Assembly (NCBI GenBank): GCA_012031965.1
Contig: JAAUSC010000027.1
Location: 1-48,538 of the forward strand
Direction of reading: 5' to 3'
Length of the DNA stretch: 48,538 bases
From: Scytonema sp. RU_4_4
Lineage (GTDB): Bacteria; Cyanobacteriota; Cyanobacteriia; Cyanobacteriales; Nostocaceae
The position numbers were made by a program, and so were the translations under genes. Shown here in pieces: positions 1 through 7,266 of the stretch (position 1 is its first letter; every line of letters starts with the position of its first letter). The notes under the pieces were generated by a model, which did no database searches, had not been told where the DNA came from, and was given only the letters and a program-made list of their open reading frames with translations.

Positions 1-1222
1 TGTTAATGCTAGCATCCGCAATCACTTTATCCATGATGATTTGCAAGCGGATTTTGGACGACAACGCTATCAAGTGTTGACACATTCCTGATTGATGAGG
101 ACTTAGAGCGTAAAAAAGATTTACCAGAAAATCATCCAGAACGTAAGCAAGACAGAACATTTTAAGCTTTCTTATCCCGAAGACCAACCTTTAACATTTT
201 ACTTTATGGCGCTACCACCAGGACTCGATCCGACTGATACTGAATCCTGGGTTATGCCAAGTTGGTTAGCGTTTGCTTTTCCGATGATTTTGGATGTTAA
301 GACTGTCGTTTCTGAATCACCAATTCCACCATTTAATGATGGGGCTGAATTTGAAGAAACTGTATTTTTAGATAGTGCGCCGCAAGCTTTTCGGGTGTTG
401 GTAGGGAGAGATAGATTTCGTCTTGACTATATCCTTGAAGGCTGGGAGGAAAATAACAAAAAATATCCTGCACCTCTAAATGTATTAACTGCTGCTTATG
501 CAATTCATCTTGATGTTAATGCTAAACAAAGTAAGGGGAAATATGAATCGAACTGGGGTAAGTTTTCTGAATTAGCAAGAGATTTAGAGACAAATCCGCT
601 CAATGTCTTTAGCTACCTCAAGAGTTGGACGCGACGCCAAGGCGTGGAAACACCTAGCATAAATAAAATCAAGCTCTATGCTTATTACTTTTACCCTTGT
701 TTTGACCCCTATGCAGAATATGATTTTCAATCGGAGACATGGAAAGTGACACAAAAATCGCAATTGAATCATCCCAAAGAATTAACAGAAAGATTCCGAA
801 AATTCTACAGACATGCTAAGAAAACTGGTAAGCAACCAATACCAGCAAATGCGATTCTTAAACCCATTGATGTCGCTGCTGATATCATTCTCAAAGCTGA
901 TACAAGTTTTTCTGATGATGCGTTGATTGATTTGGTAACAGCAGAAGTCTTCCAGTTAATGAAGCGAGTTCATGCTTCTAGAGCAGAAGGACGTTGGATG
1001 ATTAGTAATAAAGAGGAGGAATTACAAGCTATTCGAGACTTTGCTGAGTATTTTGTGGTTAAGGTTTTTAATGAATCTTTTGCAGGCGATCGCGCTCGTT
1101 TACAAGGACGCCAAATGAACTACATCCGTAATACTTGCGAGTACCTTTACCGTCTAGCTAATTATGAAGAACGTCCTTTAAAGGAAGAAGAGAAGACTGA
1201 TGATTTAGATGTGGATGAGTAA
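1..1222 (+). pseudogene. cas10d: Cas10d (Csc3), type I-D large subunit, 3' part with frameshifts
   Basis: This is the C-terminal part of the type I-D effector large subunit; the gene begins upstream of the window, so the HD nuclease region is not visible. The longest open stretch (206-1222) starts in mid-protein at MALPPGLDPTDTESW, and family-like sequence continues upstream. From 2 to 88 one frame reads VNASIRNHFIHDDLQADFGR and then hits TGA at 89-91. From about 85 to 163 another frame reads FLIDEDLERKK and NHPERKQDRTF. From 164 the first frame resumes with KLSYPEDQPLTF. One extra T in the TTTT run at 161-164 explains the second shift. It lies 102 bases upstream of csc2 on the same strand. 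Either the gene is broken or the assembly has indels here; I assign the family from recalled I-D proteins and gene order. Confidence 0.85.
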
Positions 1223-1324
1223 CTTATGCTTGAGATAAATTTTTGTGCTCATATCTCTATCTAGGCTTTCTTGACTATTTCACAGTGCTAACTCTGACAA
1301 GATTAAAACAATTGGAGAACTCTC

Positions 1325-2332
1325 ATGAATTTCTTAAAGACTGTTGATGCTAAACATTTTCATACTGAAATTCCTTACAAACCAATGGGAAAGTACGTTC
1401 ATTTTTTGACCATACGTGTAACTGAATCCTATCCACTCTTTCAAACTGATGGCGAGCTCAATAAATCACGAGTCCGAGCAGGAATTGAGGACAAAACAAC
1501 CATCAGCCGCTTGACAATGTTTAAGCGTAAACAATCAACACCAGAGCGTTTAGTCGGTCGAGAATTACTCCGTAATTATGGTCTAATGACTGCCCAAGAG
1601 TGCGAGTATAACGTCAAATTTGCAATGGATAATCCTGATTGTATTATCTATGGTTTTGCGATTGGTGATTCTGGTTCTGAAAAATCAAAAGTTGTCGTAG
1701 ATACGGCTTTTTCCATCACCGACTTTGCAGAATCACACGAAACATTTACCCTCAACGCTCCCTTTGAAAATGGTACAATGACATCTAAGGGTGAAAATAG
1801 TTCAAAACCTGGTGAAGTCACTAGCCGAATTAATCAGCAAGATCACATTAAACCCCAGATATTCTTTCCCAGCATTGTTACATTAAAAGACCCGACAGAA
1901 GCAAGCTTTTTGTATGTCTTCAATAACATCTTGCGTACTCGTCATTATGGAGCGCAGACTACACGTACAGGAAGAGTGCGGAATGAATTGATAGGCGTAA
2001 TATTTGCTGACGGAGAAATTATCAGCAATTTACGTTGGACGCAGGCAATTTACGACTATATAAAGAAGAATCCAACTCTAAATTCTCCAGAGCCATTAAA
2101 CGAAGATGATGTCATCGAAGCTGCCACAAGTACAATTGTTAGTTTAATGCAGGATGAATTTCTTGTGCATGAAGACTTGATCGGTGAAAATTTTAAACCT
2201 TTGCTCAATGAAGTCAAAACCATCACTACCAATGAAGAACAATTGAAAAAGATGCTGAAAAAAGCAGATGATGAAGCTAAGGATTATGCCCAAAAACACA
2301 TAAAAGGGAAAGACAAAGTATCAGCTAAGTAA
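1325..2332 (+). CDS. csc2: Csc2 / Cas7d, type I-D Cascade backbone
   Basis: This 335-residue protein is the Cas7-type backbone subunit of type I-D Cascade. In this family it multimerises along the crRNA in the effector complex. The N-terminus MNFLKTVDAKHFHTEIPYKP and the segment around residues 205-225 (TRHYGAQTTRTGRVRNELIG) are typical of cyanobacterial Csc2. Length and position between cas10d and csc1 agree. The start has a GGAGAA ribosome-binding site just upstream (1313-1318). The stop is followed after five bases by csc1, so the two are probably translated from one message. No defect is seen. Confidence 0.93.
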   Translation: MNFLKTVDAKHFHTEIPYKPMGKYVHFLTIRVTESYPLFQTDGELNKSRVRAGIEDKTTISRLTMFKRKQSTPERLVGRELLRNYGLMTAQECEYNVKFAMDNPDCIIYGFAIGDSGSEKSKVVVDTAFSITDFAESHETFTLNAPFENGTMTSKGENSSKPGEVTSRINQQDHIKPQIFFPSIVTLKDPTEASFLYVFNNILRTRHYGAQTTRTGRVRNELIGVIFADGEIISNLRWTQAIYDYIKKNPTLNSPEPLNEDDVIEAATSTIVSLMQDEFLVHEDLIGENFKPLLNEVKTITTNEEQLKKMLKKADDEAKDYAQKHIKGKDKVSAK

Positions 2333-2337
2333 TAACC

Positions 2338-3057
2338 ATGACTTTTATTTACCACTGTCAGGTAGAACTCCATGACAGCCTATATTACGCAACTCGTGAG
2401 ATAGGAAGACTCTACGAAACAGAACCAGTGATTCATAATTACGCACTTTGTTACGCATTGGGATTAGTAGATAGTGAAATATACTCCACAACCGTTGTAG
2501 AAGAACATTCCTATCGTTACTTTTGTCCAGAACAAGTTCCCAAATATGAGGAGCATCTAACACCACTCAATCACCAGAATATTTACGTCACTCCAGCGCA
2601 TTCAATTAACCATACTGCCATCCTCAATACCTGGAAGTATGCTAACAACAACTATCATGTTGAGATGGAGAAAACTCAGAAAAATATCCCTAGTTTTGGT
2701 AGAGCAAAAGAGATTGCACCAGAAAGTCAATTTGAGTTTTTTGTGATGACTCGAAAACAACTGAAGCTACCAAAATGGATTCGCCTAGGTAAATGGATGA
2801 GTAAAGCAGAAGTACAGACTCAAGAAGTAACTAAATTTGAATTAAAAACTGGTAACTTCACTTTCCCTCACCCACTAAATCCTCTGGATGTGATGTTTAC
2901 CCAGCAAGTCATCAGCTACGACGTAGTTAATATGCCTCCTGTCAGTCTGATTCAAAATGTCAGCATTCGCCAAGGACAGTATTACGAGTTTGAAAATCCA
3001 AACAAATCTGAAAAACTACGACTTCCAGCCAGAATGCAGTATCGGTTTAAGGGTTAA
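2338..3057 (+). CDS. csc1: Csc1 / Cas5d, type I-D Cascade subunit
   Basis: A 239-residue Cas5-type protein of the I-D system, which by family knowledge caps the 5' handle of the crRNA in the effector complex. The start MTFIYHCQVELHDSLYYATREIG is characteristic of Csc1. The conserved C-terminal segment includes PPVSLIQNVSIRQGQYYEFE. It begins five bases after csc2 and ends 61 bases before cas6, all co-directional. The reading frame is intact and of ordinary length for the family. Confidence 0.92.
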   Translation: MTFIYHCQVELHDSLYYATREIGRLYETEPVIHNYALCYALGLVDSEIYSTTVVEEHSYRYFCPEQVPKYEEHLTPLNHQNIYVTPAHSINHTAILNTWKYANNNYHVEMEKTQKNIPSFGRAKEIAPESQFEFFVMTRKQLKLPKWIRLGKWMSKAEVQTQEVTKFELKTGNFTFPHPLNPLDVMFTQQVISYDVVNMPPVSLIQNVSIRQGQYYEFENPNKSEKLRLPARMQYRFKG

Positions 3058-3118
3058 ATCGATGCAGGGTGAGTAATACTCACCCTAAAATCCAATATAC
3101 TAAAATCCAAAATTAAAT

Positions 3119-4054
3119 ATGCCCCACAGTCTCGTCCTTAACCTCATCCCCCAATCTCCCATCTACCCCGAATTCCTCACAGGAAGACACTACCACGCCC
3201 TATTCCTCACCCTCATCAGTTCAGTCGATAAAGATTTAGGAGACTACCTACACACATCCAACGCAGATAAACCGTTCACCCTTTCCCCCTTACAAATACA
3301 ACGCAATCATAAAAGCCACCAACACAAACACCACACCTTGCAATTTTCCCATCAACGCCCAATTCCCGCAGGTACACCCTGTTGGTGGCGCATATCGCTA
3401 TTAGACGACAACCTATTTAGCAAGCTGACTCCACTGTGGCTAAATCTCAACCCTGAACACCCTTGGCATTTGGGTTCCGCAGACTTGTATATTACCAGCA
3501 TCTTTGGTACACCCCAATCAACACAACCTTGGGCAAATGCTTGCACTTACACACAATTGTATGAGCAAGCAGGCGATCTGCGCTCCGCGCAGCAGCGTTT
3601 GCGCAGCGCCCCCTTAGGGGCTAGCTATCGCCCAAATCATCCTCTTAACTTCACCCTCGCCACACCCGTAGCTTTCCGCCAAGGGGGATACGATACCGTT
3701 TTGCCAATTCGAGAATGTGTCTTCAACAGTCTTCTCAGTCGCTGGAACAAATATAGTGGGATTGAATTTACCAACATCCCTATCGAGTCAATTTATCCAA
3801 GTTTTTGTGACATCCATACCGAAGTTATTCGTAACTATGACACCAAATTTGTTGGTTGTGTTGGCGAAATCAGCTATCGGATTTTAGGAGACATTGAACC
3901 AATCGCAATCAAACAAATTAACACCCTTGCCGACTTTGCATTATATGCAGGAGTTGGACGTAAAACAACAATGGGTATGGGTATGATACGTCGTCTCTTG
4001 ATGAGTCATTCTCCTTCATCAAATGTTGAAAAAAATCTTGAAAACTATGAATGA
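3119..4054 (+). CDS. cas6: Cas6 CRISPR RNA endoribonuclease
   Basis: A 311-residue RAMP-fold endoribonuclease that in this family cuts pre-crRNA within the repeat. The glycine-rich loop near the C-terminus reads YAGVGRKTTMGMG (residues about 278-290), the usual Cas6 signature. The start ATG at 3119 follows an AT-rich spacer; codon 1 gives MPHSLVLNLIPQSPIYPEF, a normal Cas6 N-terminus. The gene overlaps cas4 by eight bases. An unusual patch near residues 152-171 (GDLRSAQQRLRSAPLGASYR) is encoded by an interspersed palindromic repeat that inserted in frame. The protein is therefore about 20 residues longer than expected there, and whether the fold tolerates this is unknown. Confidence 0.92.
   Translation: MPHSLVLNLIPQSPIYPEFLTGRHYHALFLTLISSVDKDLGDYLHTSNADKPFTLSPLQIQRNHKSHQHKHHTLQFSHQRPIPAGTPCWWRISLLDDNLFSKLTPLWLNLNPEHPWHLGSADLYITSIFGTPQSTQPWANACTYTQLYEQAGDLRSAQQRLRSAPLGASYRPNHPLNFTLATPVAFRQGGYDTVLPIRECVFNSLLSRWNKYSGIEFTNIPIESIYPSFCDIHTEVIRNYDTKFVGCVGEISYRILGDIEPIAIKQINTLADFALYAGVGRKTTMGMGMIRRLLMSHSPSSNVEKNLENYE
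3572..3632. repeat. Interspersed palindromic repeat inside cas6
   Basis: A GC-rich element of about 60 bases lies within cas6. It begins GGCGATC and ends TATCGCC, so its ends are inverted copies. Its interior has several GCGC steps and a CCCCTTAGGGG palindrome at 3609-3619. Composition differs sharply from the flanking AT-richer coding sequence. The insertion keeps the reading frame. Similar GC-rich, GCGATC-bounded sequence occurs at about 11640-11730 and 44690-44745. Confidence 0.7.
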
Positions 4055-4639
4055 AACAGAATACATTCCTATTGCTTCCTTAAATCAGTATGCCTATTGC
4101 CCACATCGCTGCTGGCGGATGTTTTGTACAGGAGAATTCATTGATAACCAATACACAATTGAAGGGACAAGTTTACATGAGCGCGTCCACACATTGGGGG
4201 AAGGACATCGTGAAGAAACCTGGCAAGTTCGAGCGATTTGGCTGAAGTCAGACAAACACAAACTTATCGGTAAATCTGATTTGATTGAATCAGAAATGGT
4301 GAGTTGTATCCAGTTGAATACAAGCGGGGACGTAAGGGTGAATGGGATAACGATGAGCTGCAAGTTTGTGCCCAAGCGTTGTGTCTAGAAGAAATGACAG
4401 GACAAACAGTGAGGACTGGCTATGTTTACTACGCACACTCACACCAACGTCAATTCATAGAAATTACGGAAGAATTGCGTCAAAGCACAATCACCACAAT
4501 TGAAGCTGTTCAAATGCTTCTACTAACAGGTATTATGCCAAAACCTATCAAGACAAAGCGTTGCACAGGATGCAGTTTGTACGCACGATGCTTGCCAGAA
4601 ATTGTGGACAAAGTAGGACGGTATCAAGAAGTTTACTAA
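4047..4639 (+). pseudogene. cas4: Cas4 exonuclease, frameshifted
   Basis: Cas4 is the [4Fe-4S] RecB-like nuclease that works with Cas1-Cas2 in spacer selection. The N-terminal part starts at 4047 (MNETEYIPIASLNQYAYCPH) and carries the first cluster cysteine and the GTSLHERVH region. The catalytic DLIE is followed by a frame change. The C-terminal part, in a second frame, reads LYPVEYKRGRKGEWDNDELQ and ends with cysteines in KRCTGCSLYARCLPE. Adding one A to the AAA run at 4293-4296 would give ESENGELYPVEY and join both halves into about 198 residues. This is either a real one-base deletion or a homopolymer error. The gene overlaps cas6 by eight bases; an ATG at 4023 gives eight extra, less typical residues. 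Confidence 0.88.
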
Positions 4640-4645
4640 TACCAA

Positions 4646-4824
4646 TCTCGTTTCCAGGTTCCACCTGGAAATGCAGCTCTTGCGACTCCGCCGCAAGTAA
4701 AGGAGGCAGAGCCCGCGATGTTGTCTTGAACGTTGTAGAAGTAGCGAGTTCCACGGACTCCGCCGCAAGTAAGGGAGGCAGAGCCTCCTAATAGGCATTC
4801 CCATGCTGAGCATGGGAACGAGAG
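4646..4824. mobile_element. MITE-like interspersed element between cas4 and cas1
   Basis: A non-coding element of about 180 bases separates cas4 from cas1. The left end (TCTCGTTTCCAGG...GAAATGC) and the reverse complement of the right end (TCTCGTTCCCATG...GAATGC) match, giving imperfect terminal inverted repeats of about 29 bases. Each end also holds its own small hairpin (CCAGGTTCCACCTGG at 4654-4668; CCCATGCTGAGCATGGG). Inside is a direct repeat of about 30 bases, GACTCCGCCGCAAGTAA plus GGAGGCAGAGCC, at about 4685-4714 and 4759-4788. There is no transposase ORF. It splits the usual cas4-cas1 spacing and could affect their co-transcription. Confidence 0.75.
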
Positions 4825-4884
4825 ACGAGGGCGTGCAAATTGATTCATCTCAAATGAAATTTTTAACACTTTCTAACACTAACT

Positions 4885-5889
4885 ATGGGCACAGTTTACA
4901 TTACACAAGACGATGCATTTATCGGCAAAATTGATGAGCGGCTGCACGTCAAATTCGAGAAAAAGACAATTTTAGATGTACCACTTCTCAAAATTGATGG
5001 AGTCGTAGTCTTAGGACGCGCCACAGTTTCACCCGCCGCTATTAATGAATTATTAGAGCGTCACATTCCGCTGACATTTCTGACAGAAACTGGTGGTTAT
5101 TTAGGACGTTTAGAACCAGAAGTCACCAAAAATCTTTTTGTGCGCAAGGCGCAATGGCAAGCAGCAGGCAATACAGCCCAAGCAATTCATGTCGTTCAAG
5201 GGTTTGTACGTGGTAAACTGAAAAATTATCGTAGCATCCTCGTTCGTCGCCAACGTGAATGCCCAGACTTAGATTTATCAAGTCGTATCACACGCTTAGA
5301 GCAAGTCATTGCACCCATCGACACAACTCAAAGCATCGATTCTTTGCGCGGATTGGAAGGTGCAGGTAGCGCCGCTTACTTTGGCTGCTTTGACGAAATG
5401 ATTCGCAATACAGCATTTACTTTTACCAAGCGCGTTCGTCGTCCACCGACTGATCCAGTGAATTCCTTACTCAGCTTTGGTTATTCCTTGCTGCGTCATG
5501 ATGTCCAAAGCGCAGTTAATATTGTTGGCTTTGATCCATATTTAGGATATCTACATTGCGATCGCTATGGTAGACCATCACTTGCATTAGATTTAATGGA
5601 AGAGTTTCGTCCTCTGGTAGTAGACGCAGTTGTGTTGTCTGCGTTAAACAAGCAATTTCTAAAAGTTGAGGATTTTGTCACAGAATCTTTAAGTGGTGCT
5701 GTTTCTCTCACCAAGGAAGCAAGAAAAACATTTCTGCGGCTGTACGGACAAAAGAAATTATCTGAGTTCAAGCATCCTGTGTTGGGACGCAAATGTACTT
5801 ACCAAGAAGCCTTTGCACTGCAAGCCCGATTACTCGCTAAATACTTAATGGGCGAAATCGAGAAATATCCACCGTTGGTTCTCAAGTAG
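4885..5889 (+). CDS. cas1: Cas1 CRISPR integrase
   Basis: Cas1 is the integrase subunit that inserts new spacers at the leader end together with Cas2. The 334-residue product has the expected two-domain layout: an N-terminal beta domain starting MGTVYITQDDAF, then the helical catalytic domain. Likely metal ligands are E158 (GLEGAGSAAYF), H224 (YLHCDRYGR) and D236 (LALDLMEEFRP). The ATG at 4885 follows AT-rich sequence left after the upstream repeat element. cas2 begins 22 bases after the stop. The frame is intact. Confidence 0.95.
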   Translation: MGTVYITQDDAFIGKIDERLHVKFEKKTILDVPLLKIDGVVVLGRATVSPAAINELLERHIPLTFLTETGGYLGRLEPEVTKNLFVRKAQWQAAGNTAQAIHVVQGFVRGKLKNYRSILVRRQRECPDLDLSSRITRLEQVIAPIDTTQSIDSLRGLEGAGSAAYFGCFDEMIRNTAFTFTKRVRRPPTDPVNSLLSFGYSLLRHDVQSAVNIVGFDPYLGYLHCDRYGRPSLALDLMEEFRPLVVDAVVLSALNKQFLKVEDFVTESLSGAVSLTKEARKTFLRLYGQKKLSEFKHPVLGRKCTYQEAFALQARLLAKYLMGEIEKYPPLVLK

Positions 5890-5911
5890 GCGCAAGAGGT
5901 TGAATTTGTCA

Positions 5912-6199
5912 ATGAATGTTGTTGTGTCTTACGATATTTCTGAAGATAAGCGCCGTACAAAAATCCACAAAGTCCTCAAGTCTTACGGGCAATGGGTGCA
6001 GTATAGTGTATTTGAGTGTCAGTTGAGTGATACTCAATATGCTAAACTGCGATCGCGCTTGCACAAACTCATCAAGCCTGATACTGATAGTATCAAGTTT
6101 TATTTCCTATGCGCCTGCTGTTTTGGTAAAGTCGAACGTATCGGCGGCGAACCACCTCGCGATGAGACGATTTTCTTTGCCGAATGCGCGGATGGGTAG
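5912..6199 (+). CDS. cas2: Cas2 CRISPR adaptation protein
   Basis: The 95-residue product is the small ferredoxin-fold partner of Cas1 in spacer integration. It begins MNVVVSYDISEDKRRTKIHK with the conserved aspartate (YDIS), and contains QYSVFECQLSD and the C-terminal ERIGGEPPRDETIFFAECADG. I choose ATG 5912, with AAGAGG upstream, over an in-frame TTG at 5900. The stop at 6197-6199 lies inside a 12-base inverted-repeat arm that pairs with a copy in the leader. The 3' end of this gene is duplicated at 11725-11998 in front of the second array. Confidence 0.93.
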   Translation: MNVVVSYDISEDKRRTKIHKVLKSYGQWVQYSVFECQLSDTQYAKLRSRLHKLIKPDTDSIKFYFLCACCFGKVERIGGEPPRDETIFFAECADG

Positions 6200-6412
6200 G
6201 TGTTGGAAAATAGGTTTGGAAAAAAATGGCTGGATTGCTGACAGTACAAGGCTTTCAGGGAATATTAGCTGACAACCCATCCGCGCTCCTTGTCTAGACT
6301 GAATTTCAGCCATTTGTCTGTCAATCAATTTACTTTTTTTTATGCTATCATTAGTTCATCCGCGATTTAGAACCTTGAAAACTTTATACGGAGCACTTCT
6401 CAGGCTCGCGCA
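6200..6412 (+). promoter_or_regulatory. CRISPR leader 1
   Basis: A 213-base, non-coding stretch lies between cas2 and the first repeat. It is nearly identical to 11999-12211 in front of the second array, which marks it as the leader. It contains A-rich and T-rich runs and a conserved GGAGCACTTCTCAGGCTCGCGCA block touching the first repeat. Inverted repeats: GCGCGGATGGGT (6186-6197) with ACCCATCCGCGC (6275-6286), and AAATGGCTG (6224-6232) with CAGCCATTT (6307-6315); the two pairs interleave. The leader should hold the array promoter and the Cas1-Cas2 anchoring site. Confidence 0.85.
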
Positions 6413-7247
6413 GTCGAAATTTCTCTTATTCCCTATTAGGGATTGAAACAGTGCAAATGTTAACTCTATCGGGATTATTACAGCGTCGAAATTTCTCTTA
6501 TTCCCTATTAGGGATTGAAACAAATTCTAGTAAAGCCATCGCCAAGAAGAAACCTAAAGTCGAAATTTCTCTTATTCCCTATTAGGGATTGAAACCTTTG
6601 TTTCTTTTTCGATAACAGCAGCAATTTGCCCAGAAGTCGAAATTTCTCTTATTCCCTATTAGGGATTGAAACCTTCACAATAAGCATTGTAGATACCTTC
6701 AGGGGAAAGTCGAAATTTCTCTTATTCCCTATTAGGGATTGAAACAATCTCTTTCTTGCTCAAAAACCATCCTGAATCGTGTCGAAATTTCTCTTATTCC
6801 CTATTAGGGATTGAAACAAAGGGCGATACCCAACAGAAGAAATGCATTGAAAAGGTCGAAATTTCTCTTATTCCCTATTAGGGATTGAAACGTAAACAGA
6901 TATGTGCATTCTTTCCTCAAAACTTGTCGAAATTTCTCTTATTCCCTATTAGGGATTGAAACTTCGTTGTTATAGGGATAAACCCCGTCTTTAAGTCGAA
7001 ATTTCTCTTATTCCCTATTAGGGATTGAAACCTATCCAACACATAAAGCGCTTTATACTAATGATTGTCGAAATTTCTCTTATTCCCTATTAGGGATTGA
7101 AACATCAAATGAGGATCACCGTTATGCTATTGAACAGCAGTCGAAATTTCTCTTATTCCCTATTAGGGATTGAAACCGCACAAAGCATGAGACGTGCAAC
7201 ATCAACCAGGGTCGAAATTTCTCTTACTCCCTATTAGGGATTGAAAC
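6413..7247 (+). CRISPR. CRISPR array 1, 12 repeats / 11 spacers
   Basis: Twelve 37-base repeats, starting GTCGAAATTTCTCTTATTCC and ending ATTAGGGATTGAAAC, begin at 6413, 6485, 6559, 6636, 6709, 6781, 6855, 6926, 6995, 7067, 7140 and 7211. The eleven spacers are 32-40 bases and all different. The repeat has a short internal palindrome (TCCCTATTAGGGA) and the GATTGAAAC 3' end usual in type I arrays. The final repeat differs by TTACTCC for TTATTCC, the normal decay at the leader-distal end, so transcription runs left to right from the leader at 6200-6412. The array stops 19 bases short of the convergent UPF0182 gene. Confidence 0.98.
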
Positions 7248-7266
7248 GTACTTTGGAAGCTGAATT

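Noticed and set aside
4523-4869. Several small frames on both strands between cas4 and cas1
   Set aside because: All are produced by the MITE-like element and its hairpins.
6107-6328. Minus-strand 73-codon frame over the leader, also present at 11906-12127
   Set aside because: It exists twice only because the leader was duplicated; it lies antisense to cas2 and leader with no family resemblance.
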